Shown here: positions 1-8,555 of the stretch, in pieces | How the letters are laid out: each line of letters begins with the position of its first letter | Position numbering within the stretch: the stretch's first letter is position 1 | Assembly (NCBI GenBank): GCA_005502925.1 | Contig: SCPD01000015.1 | Span: 1-64,000 of the forward strand | Length of the DNA: 64,000 nucleotides | Reading direction: 5' to 3' | Source: Rhizobiales bacterium Y(2018) | GTDB lineage: Bacteria; Pseudomonadota; Alphaproteobacteria; Rhizobiales; Aestuariivirgaceae | Notes under the pieces: model-generated | The model's input: only the letters and a program-made list of their open reading frames with translations | Told to the model about the DNA's origin: nothing | Database searches by the model: none | Translations under genes and position numbers: made by a program

Positions 1-11
1 CTTCGGGCGTA

Positions 12-32
12 CCCTCCCCGCAAGGGGGAGGG
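12..32. repeat. GC-rich palindrome at window edge
   Basis: CCCTCCCC and GGGGAGGG form an 8-bp perfect stem around a 5-nt loop, just beyond the stop codon of the LysR gene at 78. It may act as a transcription terminator for that minus-strand operon or be part of a dispersed intergenic palindrome like the one at 9511-9560. The flanking sequence to the left lies outside the window, so its full extent is unknown. Confidence 0.5.
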
Positions 33-77
33 AGAAGATGTGTAAATCTGATAGGCCCAGTTCGCGCTTGACCCAGA

Positions 78-974
78 CTACGACCGGCATTCCGCTTTCA
101 GCCATTCGGTGAAACATTTGACGGTCGGGTTGTTCATTTTGCCGACCGGTGTCACCAGATAATAGCCATGCTGCGCTTTGTAGCGGTAGTCGAAGAGGAG
201 CGTGAGCCGGCCGGAGGCGAGCTCGTCCGCCACCAGGAACTCCGGCACCAGGGCCACGCCCAGACCCGCTGCCGCCGCTTCGACTGACATGGTGAACTGA
301 TCGATCATCGGCCCCGTATAAGGCTGGCGGAGGCTGATTCCTAACGAATCGAGCCAGTCTATCCACAGGGATGGCCGGGTCGCCTGCTGCAGCAGCGTGG
401 CGCGCTCGATGTCGCGTGGCACCTCGAGCTTCAGTTCCCGGCAATAGATCGGGCTCGCCACCGCGACGACCGTCTCGTCGAAAAGATGCGTGGCGACGGT
501 GCCCGGCCAATGCGGGGAGCCGTAATGGATGGCGGAATCGAAACGTTCATAGTCGAAGGCGAAAGGTACGGGCCGGGTCGCCAGATTGACGGTGATGCGC
601 CGCCACTCGCTGTGGAAGCGCGGCAGGCGCGGAATGAGCCATTTGGTGGCGAAGCTCGGCAGCACGGCCAGGTTGAGCACCGTCGAGCTGCCACCGCTCG
701 CCAGCATCGAATGGGTCGACTGCTCGAGGCGCGAAATGAGCTCGCGCACCTCTTTCAGATAAAGCGTGCCCTCTTCGGTGATGAGGACCTGCCGCCGTGT
801 CCTTTGCAGGAGCACCACGCCCAGCAGCTCCTCGAGCTGGCGCACATGTTTGCTGATGGCGCCCTGCGAAAGCGCCAGCTCCTTGGCGGCCTGGCTGAAG
901 CTCAAGTTTCGGGCTGTCGCCTCGAAGGCCATGAGGCTGGTGAAGGAGGGAATGAAACGGCGCGGCAGCGGCAT
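78..974 (-). CDS. LysR-family transcriptional regulator (GcvA-like)
   Basis: A 298-residue LysR-type regulator. The N-terminal winged helix-turn-helix is clear (LMAFEATARNLSFSQAAKEL, then SQGAISKHVRQLEE), followed by a periplasmic-binding-like effector domain (SFATKWLIPRLPRF, AAAGLGVALVPE). The frame stays open up to 1097, but the ATG at 974 is chosen because it begins MPLPRRFIPS right before the HTH, and longer starts would overlap the upstream enolase-superfamily gene. It is the last gene of the minus-strand operon that begins at 8425, so it probably regulates that uptake and catabolic operon. Effector unknown. Confidence 0.9.
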   Translation of the reverse strand: MPLPRRFIPSFTSLMAFEATARNLSFSQAAKELALSQGAISKHVRQLEELLGVVLLQRTRRQVLITEEGTLYLKEVRELISRLEQSTHSMLASGGSSTVLNLAVLPSFATKWLIPRLPRFHSEWRRITVNLATRPVPFAFDYERFDSAIHYGSPHWPGTVATHLFDETVVAVASPIYCRELKLEVPRDIERATLLQQATRPSLWIDWLDSLGISLRQPYTGPMIDQFTMSVEAAAAGLGVALVPEFLVADELASGRLTLLFDYRYKAQHGYYLVTPVGKMNNPTVKCFTEWLKAECRS

Positions 975-1072
975 CACCGGCGGTCCGCGTTCGGGCGTGA
1001 AGTTTCGCGCCGGCGGGATGTCCCAGGAGACGAGGGTTCGCGACAGACCGGCATTTCCCGCCTCCTTGAGCA

Positions 1073-2236
1073 TCATGGCGATCGGCACTCCCGCCACAGA
1101 TAGGGGTCCACCGCCGCGCGATTGAGGCTGACCCCGAGCCCCGGCCCTTCCGGCACCGGGATCGTGCCGTTCTCGACATGGTCTTCGAGCGGATCGAGCA
1201 GGATCGGCGTGTAGTTCTTCTCTTTGGCGAAGTCCGGGAAGAACTCCTGGATCATGAAATTCGGCAAGGTCGCATCGAGCTGAGCGGCGACCACGGTCGC
1301 CAGCGGGCCGCCGTAATTATGCGGCGCCACCCGGATATTGTGGACTTCTGCCATGGCGGCGATCTTCTTGGCTTCGAAGATGCCGCCGGTATTGCCGATA
1401 TCGGGCTGGATGATGTCGACGGCGCCGCTGGCGAAAACTTTCTGGAAGCCGTAGCGCGTGTAGTGACGCTCGCCCAAGGCGATCGGGATGGTGGTGCCCG
1501 CCGCGATCTTGGCGATGGCCTCGAGATTGAAAGGATCGGCGGGCTCTTCGATGAACTGGACATCGTACTCTTCGATCCGCCGCGCCACCCACAGTGTCTC
1601 GTCGGTGGTGAGGCCACCGCCCAGATCGAGCATGATGGCGATATCGGGCCCGATCGCCTTTCTGAGCTCGCGCACCCGCTCCACCGCTATGACCTTGACC
1701 TCGTGATCGACGCGCCGCCTTGTCGGATGGCGCACGACGATGAGCGGATCCGGCATGCCGAGCGGATAGAGCTTCAGCGCCTTATAGCCCCGCGCCACGG
1801 TCGCCTCCCCGGCGCGGGCATAATCGGCGCCGCTCGAGCATCCCATCCACCAGCCATTGGCATAGACCGGCAGACGGTCCCACATCCGCCCGCCGAGGAA
1901 GTCGTGGACGGCGAGACCGAAGGCTTTGCCCTTGATGTCCCACAGTGCCTGCTCGATCGCGCTCAGCGCCGCGAAACCGATGGGTCCACCGCCCTTGGTC
2001 CAGAAGGAATGGTCATAGATGTCGTTCCAGATCTCCTCGATGCGGAACGGATCGCGGCCGAGCACGAAACGCTGCGCCATCTCGGCGATCATCGCGGCCG
2101 CCGCCTCGCCCCCGACGCCATAGCCGATGCCGGCCTCGCCGATGCCGGACGTGCCGTCATCGGTGATGATTTCGACCATCACCGGACGGCGATTGCCACA
2201 AGGGATGATATAGATGCGAACATCCTTCACGCGCAT
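1073..2236 (-). CDS. Mandelate racemase / muconate lactonizing enzyme family protein
   Basis: A 387-residue enolase-superfamily enzyme with an N-terminal capping domain and a C-terminal barrel. Visible catalytic residues are Lys152/Lys155 (KALKLY), metal ligands Asp204 (LDLGGG), Glu230 (IEEP) and Glu256 (GERHY), the Asp279 (QPDIGN)/His306 (APHNYGG) dyad, and Glu331. These residues support abstraction of a proton alpha to a carboxylate, as in racemases, acid-sugar dehydratases and lactone cycloisomerases. Which reaction applies cannot be read from the sequence. It sits 12 nt downstream of the ornithine-cyclodeaminase-like gene in one operon, so the substrate may be an amino or hydroxy acid made there. 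Confidence 0.9.
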   Translation of the reverse strand: MRVKDVRIYIIPCGNRRPVMVEIITDDGTSGIGEAGIGYGVGGEAAAAMIAEMAQRFVLGRDPFRIEEIWNDIYDHSFWTKGGGPIGFAALSAIEQALWDIKGKAFGLAVHDFLGGRMWDRLPVYANGWWMGCSSGADYARAGEATVARGYKALKLYPLGMPDPLIVVRHPTRRRVDHEVKVIAVERVRELRKAIGPDIAIMLDLGGGLTTDETLWVARRIEEYDVQFIEEPADPFNLEAIAKIAAGTTIPIALGERHYTRYGFQKVFASGAVDIIQPDIGNTGGIFEAKKIAAMAEVHNIRVAPHNYGGPLATVVAAQLDATLPNFMIQEFFPDFAKEKNYTPILLDPLEDHVENGTIPVPEGPGLGVSLNRAAVDPYLWRECRSP

Positions 2237-2248
2237 GCGCTACTCTCC

Positions 2249-3235
2249 TCAGCTGGCGCAGCTGGTGGCGAAGGGCCGGCCGAGATAGCGGTCGACGACA
2301 TATTTCGCGACATAATAATCGAGATGCGCCCCGCCGCCGTTTTTCATCATGGTGATGTCGGAAGCCGATTGCCGCCCTTTCACCTTGCCTTGCGTGAGAT
2401 CGAACAGATCGCCCTGCACATCGGCGGGTGAGATGACGCCCCGCTCGAAGGGACCCAGGAATTCGCCCGACCGCTTGGTCGTCTGGCGATGATCGACGAA
2501 GATGCGCGCCCGCTTGAGGACATCGTCATCGGCCTCGCGCATTTCAGGCGTGAAGGAGCCGACGAGATCGACATGGGCGCCGGCTTTCAGCAGCTTGCCT
2601 TTGAGTTGCGGCGTCGACGCCATGGTGGCGCTCGAAATGATGTCGGCGCGGGCCACCGCCGCATCGAGATCGCCGACCGGCGTCGCGGTGATGCCCTTGG
2701 CGGCGAGCTTCTCGGCGAGCTTGACCGCCGCGGCGGGCGTGCGGTTCCACAGAAGGATATTCTTCAGCGACGGCCGTGCGGTGAGATGGGCATTGACGAG
2801 ATAGGGGGCGAGCCCGCCTGCCCCGATCATCAGGAAGGTCTCGGCATCGGGCCTGGACAACAGGCTCGAGCCGAAAGCGGAATCGGCCGAGGTCTTGTGG
2901 AAGATCATCGCCTCGCCATCGATGACCGCTTCGGCAATGCCGGTTTCGGCATTGATATAGACATAGAGCGAGTTGACGGTCGGCAGATCGTGGCGGGCTT
3001 TGTTGTTCGGGAAGGACGTCACCAGCTTGGCGAGGATGCCTTCATTGCGCTGCCAGGCGGTGAGCACGATGAAGATATCGGGCTGGCCCTGCGGATTGGG
3101 CTCCTGATAGATGGCGCGGTCCGCCTGGCCGGGCATGCCACCCTTATGCGCCGTCCGCAAAGCCTCGATCAGACTCTTCGGCTCGAGCAGCTCGTGGACC
3201 TTATTGGCATCGATCATCAGCATCAGGTTCTCCAT
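2249..3235 (-). CDS. Ornithine cyclodeaminase / mu-crystallin family protein
   Basis: A 328-residue member of the ornithine cyclodeaminase, alanine dehydrogenase and ketimine reductase family. The substrate-side lysine (EGILAKLVT, Lys70), the KTSADSA segment and the Rossmann dinucleotide motif (IGAGGLAPY, about 138-145) are visible, followed by NRTPAAA and DLVGSFTPEMRE. Members either release ammonia by cyclisation or reduce or oxidise cyclic imines using NAD(P). The neighbours (PotABCD-like transporter, aminotransferase, racemase-like enzyme) favour amino-acid, cyclic imine or opine-like catabolism. Nearby Met codons at residues 5 and 7 are alternative starts. Confidence 0.9.
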   Translation of the reverse strand: MENLMLMIDANKVHELLEPKSLIEALRTAHKGGMPGQADRAIYQEPNPQGQPDIFIVLTAWQRNEGILAKLVTSFPNNKARHDLPTVNSLYVYINAETGIAEAVIDGEAMIFHKTSADSAFGSSLLSRPDAETFLMIGAGGLAPYLVNAHLTARPSLKNILLWNRTPAAAVKLAEKLAAKGITATPVGDLDAAVARADIISSATMASTPQLKGKLLKAGAHVDLVGSFTPEMREADDDVLKRARIFVDHRQTTKRSGEFLGPFERGVISPADVQGDLFDLTQGKVKGRQSASDITMMKNGGGAHLDYYVAKYVVDRYLGRPFATSCAS

Positions 3236-3251
3236 ACATAATTCAATTCGT

Positions 3252-4355
3252 TCAAGCTTCCGCCGGCTCCTCGGCGAGGATCGCCAGGCGGTCAGGCGGC
3301 AGGCTCAGGGTGATCGTTTCGCCGAGTCCTTCCGCATTATGCGGCGGCGCATCGACGAGAAGCGAGCGGCCATCCTTGGTGCGCAGGCGCAATTGTACCC
3401 GTCCCCCTAAGAAAGTCCGTTCCTCGATCTGGCCGCTGAATTCAAGTCCTCCGGCGCCGAAGCCGAAAGCTTCCGGGCGGATGACGAGTTGCACCACTTC
3501 GCCAATACGTGGTTGGCGTTGCGACGTCACGCGGGAGCGCGGCAAGGTAAAGTGGCGCCCATCCATCTCGATGCCGAGTGATTGCCCGTCTTCCTTGATG
3601 AGCCGTCCGGCCAGCATGTTGGCAGTGCCGACGAAACGCGCGACGAATGCATTGGCGGGCCGGGCATAGAGGCGTTCCGGCGCGTCGAGTTGCTCGATCC
3701 GGCCATTGCGCATCACCGCGACAAGATCGGACATCGACATCGCCTCGTCCTGGTCGTGGGTGACGAAGACGAAGGTCTTGCCGGTGCGCCGCTGGATGGC
3801 CTTCAACTCGCGGCGCATTTCCTCGCGCAGATTGAGATCGAGAGCGCCGAGCGGCTCGTCGAGCAGCAGCGACACCGGATTGGGCGCCAGAGCACGGGCC
3901 AGAGCGACGCGCTGGCGCTGGCCGCCCGACAATTCATCAGGATAACGCCCGCCCAGCCCCGGCAGGCGCACCAGGGCCAGCAACTCCTGCGCGCGCGCCG
4001 CGATGGCATCGCGCTTCATGCCCTTCATCTCGCAGCCGAAGCCGATATTCTCGGCGACCGTCATATGCGGAAACAGCGCATAGTCCTGGAACACCATCTT
4101 GATCGGCCGGCTATGCGGCACGTCGCGGCTGATGTCGCGGCCCTCGACCACGACCTGCCCCGCTTCCGGCGTCACCAGCCCGACGATGATGCGCAGCAAG
4201 GTCGACTTGCCGCAACCCGAGGGCCCCAGCAGCGTCACGAACAGGCCCCTGCCGATGGTCAGCGACACGTCGTCGACGATGCGCTTGGTGCCATAGGATT
4301 TGACGATGCCCTTGAGCTCGATCGCCGTGTCCTGGCCGGCAGCCTGAGAAATCAT
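3252..4355 (-). CDS. Spermidine/putrescine-type ABC transporter ATP-binding protein
   Basis: A 367-residue PotA-like ATPase. It has Walker A (LGPSGCGKST), the signature LSGGQRQR, Walker B (LLLDEPLGALD), a switch His (FVTHDQDEAM) and a C-terminal TOBE-type regulatory region. The same frame runs open far upstream, but that portion is antisense noise. The start is the ATG at 4355 (MISQAAGQ), which overlaps the stop of the upstream permease by 4 nt (ATGA), a sign of translational coupling. It energises the transporter encoded by the next three upstream genes. Confidence 0.95.
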   Translation of the reverse strand: MISQAAGQDTAIELKGIVKSYGTKRIVDDVSLTIGRGLFVTLLGPSGCGKSTLLRIIVGLVTPEAGQVVVEGRDISRDVPHSRPIKMVFQDYALFPHMTVAENIGFGCEMKGMKRDAIAARAQELLALVRLPGLGGRYPDELSGGQRQRVALARALAPNPVSLLLDEPLGALDLNLREEMRRELKAIQRRTGKTFVFVTHDQDEAMSMSDLVAVMRNGRIEQLDAPERLYARPANAFVARFVGTANMLAGRLIKEDGQSLGIEMDGRHFTLPRSRVTSQRQPRIGEVVQLVIRPEAFGFGAGGLEFSGQIEERTFLGGRVQLRLRTKDGRSLLVDAPPHNAEGLGETITLSLPPDRLAILAEEPAEA

Positions 4356-5149
4356 GACATAATTCCATTCTTCATGCGCCGGCGGCGCAGGAAATGATCG
4401 GCATAAAGCCCGATGGCGGTTGAGATGAGAAGGACCAGCGTGGAAATGGCGGCCAGCCCCGGATCGAGCCCGAAGCGCAGCTTGGAGAACAGCAGGACCG
4501 GGAAGGTCTGTTCGAAACCGCCGAGGAAGAAAGAGCGCACGAAGTCCTCGAAGGACAGCAGCATGGCGAACATCACCGCCCCGAACAGCGCCGGCGCCAG
4601 ATAAGGCAGGATGATGCGGGTGAAGATGATAACGTCGTCGGCGCCGAGATTGCGGGCGGCATCGGCGATATTGGGATTCATCGCATTGAGCCGCGTCAGG
4701 ACCATGAGCACGACAAAGGGAATGGTGCTCGCCGCATGGCCGATGGCGATGGCCGTCGGCCCGGTTTCGAGTCCCAGCTGCCCGATGAACATGCGCAGCG
4801 CGATGGCCGAGACGATCACTGGAAGGAAGGCCGGCAGGACGATGATGGCGACCAGCGCGGCGCGGATGATGCCGGTGGTGCGCGCCACCAGGAAGGCCGA
4901 GGGCAGCCCGACCGCCAGCGCGATCAGGGTCGAGACCACCGCGACCTTGAGCGAGAGCCACAGCGACTGGGCGATATCCTTGTCGAACAGCACGCTCTGA
5001 TACCAGCGCGTCGTCCAGTTCTGGATCGGAAAGGCGACAAAATTGGAATCGCGGAAGCCCATCGCCGCCATGACGATGATGGGGATGAAGAGATAGGCCA
5101 CGAACAGCCAGAAGATGGCAGGTAGTGCGAAATGGCGCAGACGCATCAT
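4352..5149 (-). CDS. ABC transporter permease, PotC-like
   Basis: A 265-residue inner-membrane permease with about six hydrophobic segments (first: FALPAIFWLFVAYLFIPIIV). The EAA-type loop that docks on the ATPase is DAARNLGADDVIIFTRIILP. Size and order (after the PotB-like gene, before the ATPase) match the second permease of polyamine/opine transporters. The start overlaps the end of the upstream permease gene. A second Met immediately follows the first. Confidence 0.93.
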   Translation of the reverse strand: MMRLRHFALPAIFWLFVAYLFIPIIVMAAMGFRDSNFVAFPIQNWTTRWYQSVLFDKDIAQSLWLSLKVAVVSTLIALAVGLPSAFLVARTTGIIRAALVAIIVLPAFLPVIVSAIALRMFIGQLGLETGPTAIAIGHAASTIPFVVLMVLTRLNAMNPNIADAARNLGADDVIIFTRIILPYLAPALFGAVMFAMLLSFEDFVRSFFLGGFEQTFPVLLFSKLRFGLDPGLAAISTLVLLISTAIGLYADHFLRRRRMKNGIMS

Positions 5150-6075
5150 GACGCGCGCCTCCGCCGCCGGCTCTGGAACAGGACGGTGAACAAGCCGACA
5201 TAGCCCAGAGCCGCACCGATCAATATGAGGCTGAAGGCGCTGCCCTGCGGCCAGGAGTCTCCTGCTTTGGAGAAGATCTGGCCGATCGTGGCGGCGAACA
5301 AGGTGGTGCCGGGACCACCCAGCAATTGCGGCATGGCGTAAAGGCCGATGACCAGCAGGAAGACGAGCGTGCAGCCGGAGACAATGCCGTCGCGCGCCAA
5401 AGGCAGGATGATGCGGGTGAAGCGTTTCCAGGCCGGCGCGCCCAGATTGGCAGCGGCGTCGAGCAGCTGGCTGTCGATCTTTTCGAGCGCCGAATAGACC
5501 GGCAGCAGCATATAGAGCGACGTCAGATAGAGCACGCCGATCGACAGCGACAGATTGGTATAGAGCATCTCGAAAGGCTCGGCGCTGAGGCCCAGCCAGG
5601 CGATCAGCGAATTGACCGCCCCGCTATTGGACAGCATGATCATCCAGGCGAAGCTGCGGATGACCTCGCTGATCCAGAAGGGCGCGATGACAAGCAGAAG
5701 TAATCGCGTGCGCTGGCCGCGTGGCGCCACCTTGGAGATGAAATAGGCGACCGGGAAAACGACGATCAGCGTCAAGGCCGTCATCAAGCTGGCGAAGACG
5801 AAGGAGCGGATGAAGGCCGTAAGATAAAGCGGCCGTTCCGCGAAAGAGCCGTAATGGCGGAAGGTGAATTCCACCGTCTGATCGGGCGGCAGCGGGTAGC
5901 GCTCATAAAAGCTGATCAGCACCATCTGCGCATAGGGCGCGATCGTCAGCACCAGGATCCAGGCCACGGGGATGAAGGCGATGACGAGACCACGGAACAG
6001 GCCTGAGCGCGCATAGAGATCCACCGCCCCGCGGTAGATCCCGAATTGCCTCAGCCAGACCAGCAGTCTCGTCAC
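5146..6075 (-). CDS. ABC transporter permease, PotB-like
   Basis: A 309-residue permease with hydrophobic helices beginning at LVIAFIPVAWILVLTIAPYA. The EAA loop is DAAANLGAPAWKRFTRIILP. The start codon appears to be GTG at 6075. It lies 22 nt after the substrate-binding protein gene and overlaps the PotC-like gene. Together they form the membrane channel of an importer for a small cationic or amino-acid-like compound. Confidence 0.93.
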   Translation of the reverse strand: MTRLLVWLRQFGIYRGAVDLYARSGLFRGLVIAFIPVAWILVLTIAPYAQMVLISFYERYPLPPDQTVEFTFRHYGSFAERPLYLTAFIRSFVFASLMTALTLIVVFPVAYFISKVAPRGQRTRLLLLVIAPFWISEVIRSFAWMIMLSNSGAVNSLIAWLGLSAEPFEMLYTNLSLSIGVLYLTSLYMLLPVYSALEKIDSQLLDAAANLGAPAWKRFTRIILPLARDGIVSGCTLVFLLVIGLYAMPQLLGGPGTTLFAATIGQIFSKAGDSWPQGSAFSLILIGAALGYVGLFTVLFQSRRRRRAS

Positions 6076-6097
6076 GCGTCGTCCCCTCTCGCGAGCC

Positions 6098-7189
6098 TCA
6101 GGCGGCGCGGATTTCTTCGGCCGCCTTGTCGATCAGGTCGAAGATGAAGGGCGCCGTCTCGACATCGACCCAGGTGAGGCGCTGGCGCTGCTCGGGCTTG
6201 AGCATCAAGGCGCCACGCTCCTTGTCGGTGAGGAGTTCGGATGCCCCGGTGATCGCCGAGATATAGCCCGTGCTCCGTACCATTTCGGCGCCGTTCCTGG
6301 GGTCGGCGAGCAGCGCATTGAGGAAGAGATAGGCATTGTCGATATTGGCGGCATTGCGCACGATGTTGAAGCCATAGGCGAAGGCCCAGCCGCCCTCTTT
6401 CGGGATCGTGTAGACGGCGGGGAAGCCCTCGAGAATGAGCTTGGAGGCCGGCCCCGACCAGGACTGGGCGAGACGGATGTCCTTGTTTACCATCATCTGC
6501 TGCACTTCGGCGCCCGAATCGTAGAAGCGCCTGACCAGCGGCTTCTTGGAGATCAGGAAGTCGCGCGTCGTGTTCACCGCCCGCTGCGCCACATCGGGAC
6601 TGCCCTTATAGGCCACCGCCGATCCGTCGAAGCCCAGATAGTCCATGGCGATCGGGAAGAAGTCCTGGATCTGATAAGCGATGCGCCCCGAATTGGCGTC
6701 GTCGAACATCGGCGCCCAGCTGTCGATGTCCTTCATCGTCTCGGAATTATAGAGAAGGCCCATCGAGGCGATGAGCACCGGAACGCCCCAGCGGTCGCCG
6801 CCGCGCTGCACCCAGACCGCGTCGGAATATTCCGGCTCGATCTTGCCCCAGTTGGGAAGCTTCTTCATGTCGATCGGCTCGAGGAAGCCGGCATCGATGA
6901 ACTGATAGAAGCGGTGGCCGGCACAGCAGACGATATCGGTGCTGAACTTGCCCTTCTCGGCGCCAAGCAGGTTGAACTGCTCGCCCTGATCGGTCACCAG
7001 GCGGATATTGACCTTGATGCCGGTGTCCTTCTCGAAGCGGCTGCGGAAATCATCGGTGATATAGCCGCTATAAGCCCAGACATTGAGTTCCTTGCTCTGG
7101 GCATGACCGGGACGGATGATCGCCGGTGCCGCGATGAGGCTGGCGCCGGCGCCGGCCAGCATGGCACGGCGGGATAGATGTATTTTCAT
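6098..7189 (-). CDS. Extracellular solute-binding protein, PotD/spermidine type, Tat-exported
   Basis: A 363-residue periplasmic binding protein. The N-terminus MKIHLSRRAMLAGAGASL has a twin-arginine motif and a hydrophobic core ending near GHAQS, so Tat export is likely. The mature part starts KELNVWAYSGYITDDF, typical of family 1 polyamine-like binding proteins. An upstream in-frame ATG at 7216 exists, but the start at 7189 places the twin arginine correctly. It is the second gene of the operon. The ligand is inferred to be amine-like from family only. Confidence 0.93.
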   Translation of the reverse strand: MKIHLSRRAMLAGAGASLIAAPAIIRPGHAQSKELNVWAYSGYITDDFRSRFEKDTGIKVNIRLVTDQGEQFNLLGAEKGKFSTDIVCCAGHRFYQFIDAGFLEPIDMKKLPNWGKIEPEYSDAVWVQRGGDRWGVPVLIASMGLLYNSETMKDIDSWAPMFDDANSGRIAYQIQDFFPIAMDYLGFDGSAVAYKGSPDVAQRAVNTTRDFLISKKPLVRRFYDSGAEVQQMMVNKDIRLAQSWSGPASKLILEGFPAVYTIPKEGGWAFAYGFNIVRNAANIDNAYLFLNALLADPRNGAEMVRSTGYISAITGASELLTDKERGALMLKPEQRQRLTWVDVETAPFIFDLIDKAAEEIRAA

Positions 7190-7234
7190 TGTGCTCCTCC
7201 TACGTTTCGTTCCCAAACTTCTTGTTCTTCTGCA

Positions 7235-8425
7235 TCACGCCGGCCTGGCGAGGGCTGTCAGCGCCTCGGCAAACCGGTCGAGATCTTCTTCTGTGTTGTA
7301 GGCATGGACCGAGGCGCGCACCATTTGCGCGACACCCCGGCCGATAAGATCGGTGCGCGTGAGCTGCGTCGCCGACACCGATGTGTTGATGGAAAATTCC
7401 TGGCGCAAGGCCATCATGAGGCGTTCCGCCGGCACCGCCGCATGCGAGAAGGTGACGATGCCGCCCTTGCGCGCGCCGCGGTCATGCACGCTGAAGCCCG
7501 GAATTTCCACGATGATCTCGCGCAAGCGGCTGGCGAGCAGTTGTACGCGCTGCCAGATGGCCGGAATGCCTGTCGTCATCGCATAGCTGCAGGCGGTCAT
7601 CAGGCCGATCTTGCCGGCGATATTCGCCTCCCAATGCTCGAACTTGCGCGCATCGGACAGGGCGTCGAACTCGGCGATGCTGGTCCAGCGCGCCGAGCCG
7701 ATGTCGAGCGTCATCGGCGAAAGCTTCGCCAGCCAGTCCGACTGGACCCAGAGAAAGCCCGTGCCGCGCGGTCCCCGCAGATATTTGCGGCCCGTCGTCG
7801 ACAGCATGGTGCAGCCGAGCTCGGCCACATCGATCGGCATCTGGCCGGCCGACTGGCAGGCATCGAGCAGAAAGGGCAGCCCATGGCGGCTCGCCACCTG
7901 GCCGACTTCGATGGCCGGATTGATCATCCCGTCATTGGTCGGCATATGCGACACGCAGATGAGCCGCGTGCGACTGGTGACCAGACGCTCAAGCGCCTCG
8001 ACATCTACCGTGCCCTCGGCAGTGTCGGGAACCAGGATCGGCTCGATGCCAAAGCGCCGCTCGGCATGGCGGAAGGCGATCATGTGGGAGTTGTATTCCG
8101 AGCGTGCGGTCAGCACCTGATCACCGGGTTTCCAGTCGATCGCATAAAAGGCGCCCTGCCAGGCACGCGTCGCATTGTCGACGAAAGCGATTTCGTCCGG
8201 CCTGCCCCCCACAAGCGCGGCCGCCTTGGCATAGAAGGACTCGACCTCGTCCGCCGCTTCGGTCGCGGCCTCATACCCGCCGACCCGGCTCTCGAGCGCG
8301 ATATGGCTCGTCACGGCGGAGATGACCGGGCGCGGCATCAAGGCCGCCCCAGCATTATTCAGATGAATGAGTTTCCCGTCGCAGCCCGGTGTATCGCCGC
8401 GCAGCGCGCCCACATCCAGTTCCAT
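7235..8425 (-). CDS. Class V aminotransferase-fold PLP-dependent enzyme
   Basis: A 396-residue fold-type I PLP enzyme related to cysteine desulfurases and isopenicillin-N epimerase-like proteins. Visible are HLNNAGAALMP near the N-terminus, the cofactor Asp (FLLDACQSAG, about 188) and the Schiff-base Lys (STTGRKYLRGPRG, about 214). The ATG at 8425 (MELDVGAL) is preferred over an upstream TTG at 8431. It is the first gene of the operon that continues through the transporter to the LysR gene at 78. It may act on the imported amine or amino acid. No cysteine-desulfurase partner genes are nearby, which argues against a Suf/Isc role. Confidence 0.88.
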   Translation of the reverse strand: MELDVGALRGDTPGCDGKLIHLNNAGAALMPRPVISAVTSHIALESRVGGYEAATEAADEVESFYAKAAALVGGRPDEIAFVDNATRAWQGAFYAIDWKPGDQVLTARSEYNSHMIAFRHAERRFGIEPILVPDTAEGTVDVEALERLVTSRTRLICVSHMPTNDGMINPAIEVGQVASRHGLPFLLDACQSAGQMPIDVAELGCTMLSTTGRKYLRGPRGTGFLWVQSDWLAKLSPMTLDIGSARWTSIAEFDALSDARKFEHWEANIAGKIGLMTACSYAMTTGIPAIWQRVQLLASRLREIIVEIPGFSVHDRGARKGGIVTFSHAAVPAERLMMALRQEFSINTSVSATQLTRTDLIGRGVAQMVRASVHAYNTEEDLDRFAEALTALARPA

Positions 8426-8532
8426 CGCCAAACGACTTCCAAGCCCCCGTTACTCGCGCTTTCTCATGAGAACGCTTGGGCCAGACTGTCGCACCAGGGG
8501 GCTTTGAGAAAAAGCTGGATAAGTTTCATTCT

Positions 8533-8555
8533 TATCATAAACTGAATTTATGATA
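8533..8555. promoter_or_regulatory. Perfect inverted repeat over the LysR start codon
   Basis: TATCATAAA-CTGAA-TTTATGATA is a perfect 9-5-9 inverted repeat in the 124-nt divergent region between the aminotransferase (8425, minus) and the LysR gene (8550, plus). The right arm contains the ATG at 8550-8552. Its location suggests an operator for the LysR protein itself and perhaps for the divergent operon. It is AT-rich in a GC-rich context. Confidence 0.6.

Noticed and set aside
1178-2431. Long plus-strand frame of 417 codons opposite the racemase-like gene
   Set aside because: It mirrors codon-position GC bias of the minus-strand genes, has no recognisable domain and overlaps two well-supported genes.
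4356-5216. Possible fusion of a membrane part to the ATPase at 3252
   Set aside because: The upstream extension of the frame is an out-of-frame reading of the permease gene. The real ATPase start overlaps the permease stop by ATGA.
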